DNA of 64,000 nucleotides from Cymodocea nodosa (taxonomy: Eukaryota > Streptophyta > Magnoliopsida > Alismatales > Cymodoceaceae), in NCBI GenBank assembly GCA_036874045.1, contig JAZBRI010000004.1, forward strand, positions 5,084,001-5,148,000, given 5' to 3'. This document shows, piece by piece, positions 48,914 to 63,158 of the stretch. The stretch's first letter is position 1, and the number at the start of each line of letters is the position of its first letter. A model generated the notes under the pieces. It was not told the origin of the DNA. It did no database searches and worked only from the letters and a program-made list of their open reading frames with translations. The position numbers were made by a program, and so were the translations under genes.

Positions 48914-50899
48914 TCAGAGAATTGATCTGGTGTTAATTTCCTACAAAATAATTAATAATGTGCCAGTTTGGAACGAATAATTAATTACTTAAGATTGGCA
49001 AGATCTCGGAAATAATCTTATGTAACTGTGTCTCAATCGGAGCATGCATGCAACAACCTTCAGCATTATATATATGTCAAGAATTAATCTTTGCATCATC
49101 AATTAGACCAATCCGTAAGATTATATATATATATATAAATGGTGCTCCCAATGGTATGTTTTGCATAGACATCTCCAAGTTGATTTATTGGAGATATATG
49201 CACGCATGCGTATAATTATCTTTGATTTTTTCTTGTCAAATGTCAATCAATTTCAATATATTTTTTTCGACAAATAGAATTATTTGTAATTTTCAACGTA
49301 GAACCGTCGTCACAAAAAGCTTTCGTAAGAATCTCGTGGTCGATGTCAAAATCTACAAGCAAATATTTTAGCCATTGTACTACACGTGCCATGCTTGTCA
49401 GAGAGAACCATATTCAACTTCAAATGAAGATTAAAAATAATACTTTGTTTCGTAGATTTCCAGCTAATTAAATTCTTTACAAGAAACACACAAAAGCCAT
49501 TTAGCCCAGTCTGTCTGAGTTGCAGAAACCTGGCATAGTTTTCTTCTTTTTTCTTCGGTAAAAAGCTGAGAGATATAATTACTAAAGATCATATCAGTTC
49601 TGTAATCACAATTAAAGGAGATAAACAAGCATCCAACAAACATACGTCACCAGAAACCTACCATGGTTAAATGATTTTGGGTATGAAATAGTATCCCTTC
49701 GCAAGGGCATTCTTGAGATACTTCAACACTCTAATGGCAGTATGTATTATAATGTTCGATGGTGGGATTCTGAACAGGTAATTAAACAAATGCTGCACTT
49801 GTGTGTGTCAAGTAGATTAATGTTCTTGTAATTTTTCTGTAAATCATTTCAGCGTCATTACGAAATTTGGTGTTTGGACTCATACATAGTTGTCACAGGT
49901 GGCTTGACTCCTATCAAACCATATTAATGTTATAGTTTATATTTTCGTTGGGACATAAAAATTCCTTTCAAACTCCTAGAAATAAGCATGCTTCTCTTAT
50001 TTTGTCTTTCAATACAAATATTTTACACATGCACTGCTGCCTGAAATCAAAGTCATCAATATATACATTAGAACTACAGTCGTCGCTTTTCCCTTCTTAG
50101 CAAAAAGAGAATAATCTGTCTTAGATTGCTTATAACCAAGCTTATAAAGCATAGAATTTATTTAGTAAATCATTGTCCGAAGGATCGTCCATACAAAAAA
50201 AATTTTGGGTCCAAAACAATGCTGAGACTTCGATTTTTTATGATGAAATTTTTATATAAACTTCATGTAAATCTTCCTATAGAAAAGCATTATGTACACA
50301 GTTATTCATCCTATTCCTCCCTAAGTAGTTGTCTAAAATGTTCTAAAAAGTTGTAAATAGTTTCAACTTTTTATTTTTATTTTTTGTTATCAGTTTTTTC
50401 ATTACTTTAAATTTTCATATTTTTGTGTTTTTTCCATTTTCAAGTTGCAGGCCAAATAAGCTTCTGAATAAAAGAAACAGGGCATAATGAAATGACAAAA
50501 AACCACCAGTGACTTATTTTAATCGCAGATAACAAACTCCGGCATTTTCAAATCCATGGATCTGTCAAGAGGAAAAGAAACGTATCACGTGACACAGACG
50601 AGCAACCCAATTTGAGCAGATCCTGTACATGTAAGAAAATGCAAAGCACCTCAAAACAGTAAAATCCCTTGCCATTAAACCCAAAAAACTCGGAACTACA
50701 ACCTGGATCCTTACATATCTGTTATCAAAAATCATTGCATGCCACAATAAATTACGAGACACAATAACTCTACTCTACCAAACAAAGACTCGTATGCACA
50801 AAATGTGAATTAACACTAAGGATTGGAAGCACGTAACATGCCATGTGGTAACACCCAAGTGCAAAGGGCTTGCTTTGCTTAGGTCATAGGATGAACTGA
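48914..50899. other. Convergent intergenic region between the neprosin-domain and SERK genes
   Basis: The neprosin-domain gene and the SERK gene end towards each other here, so both 3' UTRs should lie in these 2 kb. A (TA)n tract is at about 49119-49136. The ORFs are short and show no family features. Confidence 0.55.
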
Positions 50900-53800
50900 T
50901 CACCTTGGAGCTGATAGCTCAATGGCTTCAAGATTATAGGTGGAGTCGAGGATCCAATCCGAGTTACGTGGAGCAGCACGATCAGCCTCTTGCTGAATCA
51001 CTTCGATCTTCTGCCACTCTTCCCATCTCTCAACAAGGCCATCGCCTTCAAGCATCCTCACTACTTCTGACATTTTTGGTCGATCTGTTGGTGAGCTCTG
51101 TGTGCACAGCAATGCTACTTGTATAAGCTGCTCCACCTCCGAATCTATGTAGTTGTTCTTGAGATCAGGATCAACCAACATCTCCAGTTTTTTCTCCTTC
51201 AAAAGACCTTTCACCTGAGAAAACATGTCATCGATGTTAAAAGTATACAAATTGTTTTTCTTCCTCTTAAGCAAAAGAGATTTTCCTTTTCCATATCATA
51301 AGCAATCAGTGGTATTAAACTACAACTACTTTGGCAATGGAGTTGCAATCTTAAATGAGGACTAGAACTCAGGCAAACGAGTTGCAATCCAGTGCCTATA
51401 TATGCTCCGTGTTCTTGGATCACAAGATTCCAGCACGAAAAGACAACTTTAAAACCAGGAGCTTTGCACTCCAATTACGTTTATCATTAAATTTTTTGGG
51501 AGGACATTAAAATTGACAACCTAAAATTGTTGGTAGATTACTGCAGCTAGAAAACTTAGCCTATAAATTGGAAAGAATACAGCAGTCTTAGGTGAAACTT
51601 GTACATTCAAAATTAAACAAAAATAATTTTGAATTTCGTTCAATTCTCTAATCTGACTATGTTAGGTTACAATATACATCCCTTCTTTTCATCTATTTCT
51701 ATAAAAAGAAAAAACATTATAATTTTTTAAACATGGTACAAAATTATTTGGGCCAAATATGGCCGACCCATGGTTGTTTTAATAAATGAACAAAGATTTG
51801 AAACAAGTACATAATTAAAAATAAATATTTTGACTAAGCAGCAATTTTATCAATGTTGGAGAGAAAAAATGAGAATATACCCAGTCAAGTAGCATGACAT
51901 CATCATCATTAGCTAGTCTTGCAAGATCAAATGCCCTTTGACCAGTGATGAGCTCCAGAAGCATGATACCATAGCCGAAAACATCAGTTTTTTCTGAAGA
52001 TTTTCCAGTAGATAAATACTCGGGAGCTATATGTCCTATTGTCCCACGAACAGCTGTAGTCACATGAGTATCCTTGTAATCCATGAGTTTAGCTAGGCCA
52101 AAGTCCCCGACAACTGCCTCAAAGACTTCATCTAGTAATATATTTGCAGCTTTCACATCACGATGAATAATCTTTGGATCACAGTGATCATGCAAATACC
52201 CCAGGCCCCTTGCAGAACCCAGTGCAATGCATTTCCGAGTTGGCCAATCAAGAGGAGGTTCTGATGGAGGACGCTCTGCAACATAAATCAATAACAGGAA
52301 CATCCCATTAGCATTTTTTCCGAAGGCAGTAACATAAATAGTGACGTTTGTCTCAACTCCTATTTTGACAATCCTAGGATACAATACCAAGGCTAGAATT
52401 TAGGTGCTTGTATTAGTGTATGATCATCAGAGGATGCTCTCAATGTAAGCATTTGATGGAATGTACCTCTTAAACATGATGCTACGCTGCCATTGGCCAT
52501 GTAAGGATACACAAGCAATCGTTCCGTTGGGGTCATACAGAATCCACGTAGTTTTAAAAGGTTACGATGCACAGCCATGCTTATCATCTCCACTTCAGTC
52601 TGAAATTGCAGCTCTCCACCTGGTGTTCTCTCCTCCTTTAACCTTTTTACTGCCACAAGGCTACCATCTGCAAGACGACCCTTGTAGACTTTACCAAAGC
52701 CACCTCTGCCTAAGATATTCTTATTGCTGAAATTATCTGTTGCAACTTGAAGTTCTCGCAGGGAAAACCTTTTTAGCTGGCCCAAGTGGACTTCCGGATC
52801 CTCTTCAGCTACACAAGCTCAGACAAATTACAGGATCAGATGAAAAAGTATGATATGCATGCTAGTAAATTACACATTAGTAAATTACTAACCAGGTACA
52901 TCAAAGAAATGTTCTTGTGGTTTGCGACGATACCACCATGCAAACACAATAGCAGGTACAGCAAACAACAATGCAGCACCTGCAGCTACTCCACCAGCAA
53001 TGGCACCAGTGCTGGAGGCACTATTACCTGTTTCAAAGCATTTCAGTTTGAGAAGCAAGACAGAAACACAGTTTTAAAGCATTTCACAAGTTAGATTGTG
53101 GTCAAATATGGCCAAACATGTCTTCTTCCAGTTATTTATTTAAAAGGAGAAAGTGTTTGGAAGGCATATATGTTATTTAATGGTTCTTCCCAGATACACT
53201 ATTATCTTACCTGGGACTGAAACTGATAATGGTGGAAGTCGAGGTGGCGGAGAAAATGGAGGTGCTCCTGGGCATGGCTTCAATGTACCGGGGCCACACA
53301 ATAGATCATTGTTAGCAAAACTGCACATTATGTAGATTTATAATCAGCAACAAGAAATATTCCTACTTAAATTTATTAAAGATTATATTTATGGTATGGC
53401 AACAATGACAGACCTGATGGGAGTGAACAATGAGAAAGAACCAGTAGATGGGACTTCTCCAGATAAATTGTTATTAGACAGATCCCTGCAATTTGTATTG
53501 AAACAAGTATTTATAAGCCACATGCTCTATAAAACAAATGAAGAGCTAACAAAAAATATCTTGTGGTGCACAGGTGGGAAAGGATTACAAGAAGCAACTT
53601 ACAGAACTTGCAGTGCTGTAATACCAGTCAAGGATTTGGGAATCGGGCCTATCAAGCTGTTGTTGTTCAGTCGGCTATAAGACAAATCAAGAAACAAGCC
53701 AATTACTGTCAAATATAAAGTAGGAATGACATTTCTAGGAAATAAGCAGAAAAAAATATAGGCTAATCTATATGATCTGAGTACTTTTATGAAGATTTTT

Positions 53801-56800
53801 GCTCATACAATCATGAAAAAAGAATATAACCGATGAGATAGCAATCAAAATCTAAGAATGACGATTTTCTGGTTATCATATTTGACTTTATAGTTATACC
53901 AACATTTGTATCTACTAATAAAGCACTGTTGGTTATGGAATTGTCCCTGTCCATTTTATCACATCTTGCCTGGAACAATTCCTTAACTTTGACACTGAAG
54001 GACACAAATAGTTTATTGGAAAGTACAAGTCACGGACCATTGAGATATCAAAGGAACATAAATTCCATGTTTCCTTATGTTTTATTGTCCCATCTTAGAT
54101 TGATGGCAACATTGTTCTTGGTAGTGCTTTTGGGTTCCAGTAAAAACAAAGAAACAAACCGATTCAGTCACAGCACATAATTACAACTATGTCAGAATGC
54201 AGACATGGTATATAAAAACTACATGACAGAATTGATGCAACTAGATAGATGAAGTCTCTGACAACACAAGAAACCATATAAATGCACAAAGCCATTCATA
54301 GCATGGAACAATCCACGTTTGTGTTTACAGACCAATAATACTAACCAGATTATATGATAGAATTGAATAAAGCAAGGCACCACACTCTAACAGTCACAAA
54401 AGCACAATAACAAAAAAATAGTTCAATCATAGTAATTAGTAAGGCAAGAAAAAGTATTCAAAGATCAAGAGGTCATTTTTGAGAAGAAGGTTCATCCTTA
54501 GGGATCCAACTGAGAACAAACTTTATGTCCTTTTTTATGTGGAAAGAATGAGATGCTCCTCTAACTCAAAGACTATCAATCAATACTAAATAAAGATGAA
54601 TTCTCTGATAATATGATGAAAAGAAGCATGATCCTTGTATAAATTTACGTGACCATAAAGAGAACAATGTACATGCCACTGGATGTACCATAAAAGACAT
54701 GAATACCTAAAGAGTCAAACTGAAGAACTGATGCTAATGTACTCACAAAATTATGGGAACCATCCATGGATTTATATTATGATCATAAAAAAAGAAATAT
54801 GTAGAGAAAGAATGTTAAGAACAATTTAAGTATTGTTATTTGATCACTAAACATAGATTGATTATTTAGTACGTATTCAAATTAATTCATGATCGTTGAT
54901 GCTTGAACCTTGAAAATATTACATCTGACCAAGAATGGATATTTAAATTAAAGCAACAAGCATGGTGTTTTGCAGGTATACTAGAAACCACTTTTAGATT
55001 ATTGAGAAAGGATATACAATTCCACAGACATATTCAGAAGTAAATAGAGTATCCCATTATGAAAAGATAGAATGAAGCAATGATATTCAATTAAATGAAG
55101 GATAGATATCCATACAGGAAACGTAGCTTGTTTAACTGTCCCAGTGTGTCAGGTATCTGGCCAGTAAAGCCATTCAAGTAGAGATCCAAGCTAACCAGTT
55201 TTGTCAAATTTCCAAGATTGTTGGGAATATTTCCAGTTATGTTATTACTATAAAGTTCCCTACATAAAAATAAACAATTAACAATGTGCAGCAATAAAGT
55301 ATGTGTAATAGCACAATGAACTGAAAACTTGAAATAATAATTCTCTATTAATGCAAAATAGGCATTTAAACTACAATTTGAAAACAGCATAACCTACAGG
55401 TACTGCAAATTTTTAAGCTGACCCAGTTGTGGGACCAACGATCCAGATAGTTGTGCATTTCCAAGATCCCTATGGTGACAAATAATCCATGTGTCACAAA
55501 ATCGTAATCATGAAGGTGTCATTGAACTTAATAATGAAAGTGTGGGTCTCCATACAATCGGATCACACTATTATCATTGTTGCATGTTACATGAAACCAT
55601 GTGCATGGGTTAACAAGTGTGGGATCCCAGCTTTGCAGTACATTGTTTGGATCATTCAAATTGGTTCTGAGGCTGTGTAATGCATCACCTGTCAAGAAAG
55701 AAGGTAATCACACTTAGTACAGGTCCATTAATTGTAGACATGAAAACATATGTTTTGTAGAAGAAGATGATTTGGATAAGGAAATCATGGCATAGATGAA
55801 CAACTGGACTATTTGAGCTTTGTTTCCTGCTATATTCACTACTTTCCTATTTCTTCTTTTGCATTCTTTTTCTCTGACCTTTTTAAAAATTGAAATAGTT
55901 TATTTGTGAGAAACGCCTTTATTTTTTCCCCAATTATTTTTTTCTTGTCATATTGATAAGCTTTTTAGGTTGTGAAATGCAGAACACAAAAATCAACCAA
56001 ATGCAGCACAATATCAGAAGGTTTAGCATGACATATAGAAACTCTTACAAGAGCACTAACATGTGTTCTAGTCCATCCAGGCAAAGAACATAGGCATTGC
56101 ACCAGTGCAAAATGTGATTTTGTCGAAGTTGAACAATCTAAAAAGCCTATACTAGTATAAAGGCATCTCAAAATGTAACAAACTTAAGCAATCCCTGAAA
56201 AAATAAATAGAGAAAATAAGGAATCATATTACCAACCTCAGGTGGTATGAAGAAAGTAATTTTAATATAATGCTATTCGCATGTGATCCTGTTCCATAAA
56301 AAATTCATCTTGATTATTAAGGATTTTGTGGAGACTGAGGAAGATAGCAACCCAATGAAATATGGAGAAATATACTATTATATGTATAGTTAATTAGGAA
56401 TCTAATCCAAGAAATAGTGAGGTAATGCAAACAAAGAATTACAATCATTGGAAACCATTCTCTTCCCTCTCTTGATTTAATCTACTTTATATGGTAAAAC
56501 CTATAAATCCTAAGCAAACTCGTAGCAAGTTGCTAAGACGCTTTCGGCCATTGCATCAATTTTTTGCTCCATATGACTTGCCTGTTTTCCAATAAAATGG
56601 CAGTAGATTTGAATGTCTCGTACATGAAAGGCATAATATTCGAAAGATAAGTGCAAGAAATGAAAGACAAGGAAAATAAGAATCAATTAGTTTCTAATTC
56701 AAGCAAATTGTTATTTGCGACGATCATATATCTTGAACAGAATGAACAGGTGGAGCCGGTGAGCTTTTCTAAGCCCTTCTTGTGGCATGCTCAAAATTTT

Positions 56801-57359
56801 TCCATCTCAAATGCTTTAAGTTCAAAGTCTTTGGAGTCAATTGAACACTTGGGAAAAAATAAAAGAAAACCAAATGACGCCAAATTCCTTCCACCGATTC
56901 TTTGGTTCACAGAAGCACGAAAGATACACGCTTCAGAAAGGCGAAAGATTGCCCATTGAACTTATCCCAGTGTCAAAACAGATCAAACAACACATTTAAA
57001 AAGAAATAGCTGCGACGAAACAACAAAAATAAAGGTCTCCATTTGATGAAAGCAGATCAACCCGACTTTCAACATAAAACCGAAAAGAAATCCAACAGGA
57101 TCAACACGGAAGCATTAAATAGCAAGAAAAAAAATCACAACAGCCAAAAAAATAGAAACCAAAAGGAACGGTTAAAAAAAAAACACAAACAAGGGAAAGA
57201 ATGAAGAAGGATGGTAAGGGGGAAAAAAAAAATCCTTGAAAACCCGAAACCCTCCATACCTTCCGTGTTAGCCAAAACCCTAGCCAGCGGATGGAGGAAG
57301 AACGCAACGCAGATGGAGAACATCCCCATCCCCCACCTCTGCACTCCAGGGCCTCCCAT
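50900..57359 (-). CDS. SERK: Somatic embryogenesis receptor kinase (SERK/BAK1-type LRR-RLK II co-receptor)
   Basis: SERKs are plasma-membrane co-receptors for LRR receptor kinases in brassinosteroid, immune, peptide and embryogenic signalling. Eleven exons join in frame to 629 aa, the usual SERK structure: 57359-57260, 55688-55556, 55469-55398, 55259-55116, 53674-53603, 53485-53414, 53320-53211, 53027-52893, 52808-52467, 52275-51881 and 51214-50900 (stop TGA). In order: signal peptide ([18 protein letters not shown]), LRR N-cap ([10 protein letters not shown]...[11 protein letters not shown]), about five LRRs ([20 protein letters not shown]), the SERK-specific Ser-Pro-Pro region ([12 protein letters not shown]), membrane segment ([20 protein letters not shown]) and an RD kinase ([52 protein letters not shown]). 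It ends [11 protein letters not shown], as SERK1/2 do. All kinase motifs are intact. An alternative start at the internal ATGGGGATG removes 10-12 residues. Confidence 0.96.
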
Positions 57360-60300
57360 GTCCTCCCCCCCACCTCCTCACGGGAAATGCGGCGACAATC
57401 CCATTCCCATTTCGATCACGAACGGCAACTCACTTACCTCTAGCTCACAGCACACTCCCACCGCCCTCCTCGTCCTCAGAATGTGAAGATACGATTCTCT
57501 TGGATTTGAACTTTCTTCACATTGTTCTTCTGCTCTCTCTCTCTCTCTCCCTGTCCGTCCAGGGCTCCGGCGTGACTGTGGAGGCTACTGACGGTAGTGC
57601 GAGGAAAGGAGGTGGCGACGGCGGCGTGCGGACTGCGCTACAGTAGTGGCCACGGAGGCTGTAGTCCGTGCCCGACCACGCCTGTAGATCCACGTCGATG
57701 TCTGCGATGGATTCCCGGGAAATCCTTTTATTCCCGACATGAATTTATACAGCGTTTTAGATTTTAAACATTGAAATCTTCTTTTAAATAAGTGTGTTAT
57801 CGTAGATGAATATTGGAAAAAAGAGATTGAAGGAAGTGTTTTATATAATTAATTCCATTTAAACATGATAATTTTTATTGTCCATGTTACAGCTGTGTTA
57901 TTATATATAGCTGTTGGATTCTAATTTTGCAAACGAGCGAAGCTACTATTTCATTTATTTAAACGTGTGATTGACTCTAACTTGTGATAAGAAATTAGAT
58001 ATATCTGATTTTTAACAAAATGCATTAATGTCTGAGCAGATCGAGTGCAACATATCTACTTTATGTTACAGTGATCTAATCTTCTTGATACATTTTAATC
58101 AATCTTATATGATATTTTATGATGAAATTACAAAATCAAGATAGAATAAAAAAGGTTCCAGATGCCTTTTCTTTGAAGTGACTCAAATTCTTGCGTTATT
58201 TTAAAATCGATGTAGAATCCTAATTTTACAAAATTATATACAAATGCAATTCTTCTTCTTCTTTTTTTACTTTTGAATGTTGTGAAAATCATTTATACAT
58301 TATTTAAAATTCATCTTTACTTGTATTCTATTAAAAAAAATCTCTATTCTACGTTGATATCTTACGGCTACATTTAACTATGGTTAACTTATTAATTGCA
58401 ATTTACAAAATAACAAACGTTAGTTTCATTTTTTAATAGAATTTAACTTCAAGGTAATTCATAAATTGTTAATGACACACATGCAAATATGAATTTTTAA
58501 ATAGCGCATACAAGTAATTATCTTTTTTTTTTCAAATAAACAAACTGTATCTTAAAAAGTCGGTTTTTTAGCTATAACTTAGTCATCATCATTGCTGTAT
58601 ATTAAACAAAGAGAATAGTTGTGGATTGGACTCACATTTAATCTAAAAATTTCACATATATTTATGCAAATTCAATTATAATTTAATTATCTAATGTACA
58701 CGTTATGACTCCGCCTGGTTGACCGTAATCAACATGTTATGTAATGTGTAATCGGGCTTTATTTATATTCCTTAACTTAAACACAATATTTGAGTTTTCT
58801 TTATAATAAACTTTGGAATTTGATCACGTGACATTAGTTTTTTTTTGCTACGTCGCTCAACGAACCAAACTTACGCTTTATATGATATTATAATTAGTTT
58901 ACATTTAATTTACAAAACAGTATGGATTGAACGACATTACGTTAAAATCACGATCGAAGAAAACATACCTACGTTGAATACCAAGAAGAAAATCGGCATT
59001 CATCTATACAAATAAAAATAACATCATTACAGGTAAACTAAATACAGATAAAATAATAAATTTCATAATTTCCATTAGAATTGAATCAAATTCCCCCGTA
59101 AATATAGAAGAGTTATCGAGACACTTTTTAACCGTAGGCGTCTTGTCTTGCACGTGACAAGAGAGTAAAAATAATAATAAATTAGGTAAATTATAATATT
59201 TACGAGTAAAACAGCCCTGAACAGAAACGAGACCATTGGCAGCGTTTGACGTGCGGCGGCGATGCCGAAGCTGTAGGAAGAAGGGCGAAAATTTTACGTC
59301 AGATCAATAACGTCGTCGGAATAAATGTTCTGCCCGTTCGCGCATGAAAGTTGTGAAGATTATTAATTTTTTACGTCAAGTGCCGACGATTCCTTTATTA
59401 TTTTTTATTTGCCGTCGACATAAGATACCACTCGCTATCGTGAAAAGGCATCAGGTAAAAGAAGCGGCCGCGGCCACGAAAGGACCCGCACTGATTGCCA
59501 GAAAAAAACCCCCCGAAGCGACAGGTGAAGCAGGAGGAGAGGCATCAGTCGTGCCATGTTCGCCCTGACAACGACTTTGTTGCCTTTGGCAGCAGTGGCG
59601 GTGAGGTATTTAATATTCGCGTTTTAATTTAACATGACTTAATCATATTATCAACTAACTTTAATTTAATTTGATTTGATTTTCCGGGTCATCATGTTAG
59701 CACGATCCGACGTGTACACACACACGATGTTATCATTATAACGTACTGATGATGAAGCGTGGGTGGCCAGCGACGGTACCGGAGCCAACTGTTCCACGCG
59801 CGCAGGGCAGACCCACCACCGCACATGTTCTCGACGCCGGCCTGCTTTATTTATTTATTTATTTAAGTGAGTGGTGGATCTTCCGGAAAAGTAGAGTGAT
59901 ATTGGATAATATTTTATATATTTCTTTTCTTATAGATATATGAAAAAGTAATAGTAACCGCGTAAATTTTATTATTAGATTACTGTAATCACGACACACT
60001 ATTTTTACATCAATTAAACAGGTATCCACCGCTTTATCTAAGGGTTTTAAAATTCAACGCTTTTCCGTGAAGTTTCAACCATTGGGTTTTTCAAGCAAAA
60101 ATAATGATTATAACTCATTAATACAATGGATGGATAGTAGATCATGTAATATATCGACCAATTGTATAATTAATTTTAACTTCTTAAAGTAAATTATTAT
60201 TAAAAAGACGGTAGGTACCATGAGAGACAAAGGCCTGGTACCATTAGAATAATTATATTATGGTCATATTAACTCAAGATACGAGTTCAATCTCATTTCT

Positions 60301-60590
60301 ATTTTATAATTACTTACGTGTTAACTTATGTAAATTTTTTTTTTTATAAATTATATACTATTATAATTAGTACATTAGTTAAGGCAAGCTCTCTCAAAGA
60401 CAGACAAACGCCTTTGTATATTATAATCTGTATTATAGTCCTAATGTGATGTTATTGTAAATACTAAAAATAAGAATTTACATCTCACGAGAGTGACGTG
60501 ACGACAAAGACAATAAGATCAACATTACATTTTTTTGTTTTTGTTTTTCTGTAAATATAAAAAAACGACTTTTTTCTCTTGTACGAAACC
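57360..60590. other. Intergenic region upstream of SERK, no gene recognised
   Basis: The first 350 bp or so beyond 57360 should be the SERK promoter and leader and include a (CT)n tract at about 57535-57550. A GC-richer island at 59200-59580, with an unremarkable 74-codon ORF, matches nothing I recognise. A (TTTA)n tract lies at about 59845-59864. The remainder is AT-rich. Confidence 0.5.
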
Positions 60591-62051
60591 TTAAGATGTG
60601 GTTGATATCATCCTATCCTCCACCAAGGCCTCGGCCGCCCTCCGCCCGGAGACCAACGCCCCGTCAAACGTCGCCGAACTCCAATGGTCTCCACACAAGT
60701 AGATCCCCCGTCGAACTCTTGGATCCCTCCTCGCTAGCTCCGTCGGTGGAGTCTGATTCGGTTGCGCGAACCCAACGCGATACGTTCTCAAATGCTTCCA
60801 CGAACCAACCTCTCCGTCCCCGAACCACCCTTTGAGCTCTCGGACGACCTCCTCCCTCAGACGATCGTCCGACGTGCCTTCCCACGCTCCCACCACCGAC
60901 ACCGACACCAGAACCTTCCCCTTCGGCCCGTACGACGGTGCCACGTTGGTCGCGAAGAACATGTTGTTCACCATCCCTTTGCCTGACCCATTCAGTATCA
61001 GAATCGGATCCTCCACCGGCGCTCGGTCCGCAGAGAAGTACAGGCAAGCAGTCCCTCGGCTGGGTTTCGCCGGGTTTGAACTCAACGCTTCCGGTAAGAG
61101 TTTCGTGGCTTCCGGTTGCTCCACCGCGACAATCACACCCATCTCGCTCCCGATGGTCTCGCCTCCTGCTAGGACGACTGCTTGGTTCTCGACATCGACG
61201 GAGACCACCTTGGCGTTCAGTCGAATGGAGCTTGCCGGTAAGTTAGCCGCCAACTGCCGTGGAATCGCTTCGATACCCCTCGCCGGCAGCGCGTTGTCGC
61301 CTAACGCAAGAATTTTAAATACGAAGTCGAAAAGGCGGGAAGTGGTTTCGAGCTCCCGGTCGAAGAAAATCCCGCCAAAAAACGGTCGGAAAAACCGGTC
61401 CACAATCGAACCGCTGAACCCATACTGCCTCAATCGGCCCATGATACTCGTCTCCTGGGCCGTAAAAATCTCCTCATCGGACCGAACCATGGTCTGGACC
61501 CGAACAAGCCCAATCCGGATCTTGTCCGCCACCGACCCGATCGGATTCGCGAGGCTGAGGATACCGTCGAGGGGTCGTCGGGCGGGGTCGGCTACTCGGT
61601 GGAAGGAGCCGCCGTGGTAGACGAGGGCGCCGGGGTAGAAGGGTTGGAGGTCGAGCGCGGCGTAGTCGAGGAGCTTCTTGGCCTCCGGGTAAGCGGTGAG
61701 GAATATCTGGAATCCACGGTCGAGGAGGAAGCCGTCGTGGACGTCGGTGCGGACGCGGCCACCGACGCCATCGGAAGCCTCGAGGAGCAGGAAGGGGATG
61801 TTGGCGGAGTGGAGGTGGGTGGCGGCGGCAAGGCCGGCGAGGCCACCGCCGACGATGACTGTGCCGGTGCGGTGAGGTAGACGGGAAGAGAAGGAGGAGG
61901 GTCCGGCGGAGATTGGGCGGGGGAGCTTGGGGGTCGTCGGACGGAGGACGGAGTTTGGTGGGGGGGGCGGAAGAAGTGGAGCCAATTGGGTTTGCATGTT
62001 TATCGCCGATTGCTTAGATTGCAACCGGTAAGAGTGCGTGGCCTTATCCAT
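60591..62051 (-). CDS. FAD-dependent amine-oxidase-fold oxidoreductase, probably plastidial
   Basis: An intronless, GC-rich frame of 486 aa. After a Pro/Ser-rich N-terminus (residues 1 to about 62; a likely transit peptide, with Met19 as an alternative start) comes the dinucleotide-binding motif TVIVGGGLAGLAAATHL, the acidic end of strand 2 in LLLEAS and the GG motif DGVGGRVRTD. The C-terminus has the second FAD motif, GIYLCGDHWSSATFDGALVS, then GRRAAEAL. The layout is that of the flavin amine oxidase/phytoene-desaturase-like superfamily. Substrate and pathway cannot be assigned; related plant proteins are annotated only as FAD/NAD(P)-binding oxidoreductases. The frame is intact. Long plus-strand ORFs over the same DNA are shadows caused by high GC. 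Confidence 0.9.
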   Translation of the reverse strand: MDKATHSYRLQSKQSAINMQTQLAPLLPPPPPNSVLRPTTPKLPRPISAGPSSFSSRLPHRTGTVIVGGGLAGLAAATHLHSANIPFLLLEASDGVGGRVRTDVHDGFLLDRGFQIFLTAYPEAKKLLDYAALDLQPFYPGALVYHGGSFHRVADPARRPLDGILSLANPIGSVADKIRIGLVRVQTMVRSDEEIFTAQETSIMGRLRQYGFSGSIVDRFFRPFFGGIFFDRELETTSRLFDFVFKILALGDNALPARGIEAIPRQLAANLPASSIRLNAKVVSVDVENQAVVLAGGETIGSEMGVIVAVEQPEATKLLPEALSSNPAKPSRGTACLYFSADRAPVEDPILILNGSGKGMVNNMFFATNVAPSYGPKGKVLVSVSVVGAWEGTSDDRLREEVVRELKGWFGDGEVGSWKHLRTYRVGFAQPNQTPPTELARRDPRVRRGIYLCGDHWSSATFDGALVSGRRAAEALVEDRMISTTS

Positions 62052-63158
62052 ACTGTTTTTAAAATTCCGTGGAGTTTTTCTAATTTAAATTTAACATTTC
62101 TTATTATTGATTTATGTATTTTTTCATAATAAGAATGCTTTTTATTTGAGGGTTATCTTTTCTCAGAGTGGTAGACCAATGTTGATTAAGGTATATAACA
62201 TTTTAAACGTATCTGCTTGTGTCCATATGATATATTTAACTCTTTCTTTAAAAAATTATATAGATGGTTAATTTATCATATAATCTGTTATGAAGTAAAA
62301 TTTAAACCTAATTTCATCTATATTTGTTAAAAAAATTTATTTAAATATCAATGGTTATAATTTAATAGAAATTTGTGAATTTTAATACCTTTACATCAAA
62401 GTTCACTATCTGTTCAAATCAAATAGAAATGTTACCGTGAACTTACATCCATTTATTAGTAAAAGACATAATGTACTTTTGTTTTCTATGAGGGAAACTT
62501 TTACAGAACATTCAATGCAAGTGCCTCAATTAAAATGGACCTATTTTCAGAAATTAATTTCCGTTGTTTTAGGGTTTTTCTGGATTTTACACGAACTTTT
62601 GATTTTCTTTTTCATTGTTTGCCAATTTCCCATTAAAAATCACATTTTCGACATGGGATGCAATCCACGTACAATTGTACTAGAAGTAGTCGCAAGAAAT
62701 CTCATATCAGATCTGAGATAGCGTAATAATTACCAAAAGGTAAAACTTAGAATGACAAAGTCGTAACTTTGCAAAACATTTTAAAAATAAATTCAAATAA
62801 CACTAAATTGCTTTTGGAAAATCAAAATGGCACATCGTTCTAATGAAGCTCCTCCTCGCATACACAGAAAGATCCGATACTCCTGTCGCTTTTTCCTTCC
62901 CTCGAATAATTTTTTTGACAATCTTTGCTCGAGATCAACTGAAGAATTTCCCTAATATAAAGCAACAAGCAAGAAAGTAGATGTACAACCAAGTGCAGCT
63001 GGTGTTGAGGGTTCCTGATTTTTCCTTAACTAGTGCAGAATCGAAAGCTTAGGGTTACAAGATCTTTAACAGAATAAAAGATGGGGGATGGAAACGCCAT
63101 GGCGGGCTCTGATCTGAGCATGGACATGGAAAAAGCAACTAAAGCTCTAGTGCTGGCA
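62052..63158. other. Intergenic region between the small Cys-rich gene and the FAD gene
   Basis: AT-rich DNA with no recognised gene. The left end should hold the promoter of the FAD gene and the right end the 3' UTR of the next gene. Confidence 0.55.

Noticed and set aside
59344..59568. 74-codon ORF in a GC-richer island
   Set aside because: No recognisable motif, no splice partners, composition typical of chance; not called as a gene.
60832..61620. Plus-strand ORF of 262 codons
   Set aside because: Shadow of the intact FAD oxidoreductase gene; low-complexity Ser/Arg composition, no domain.
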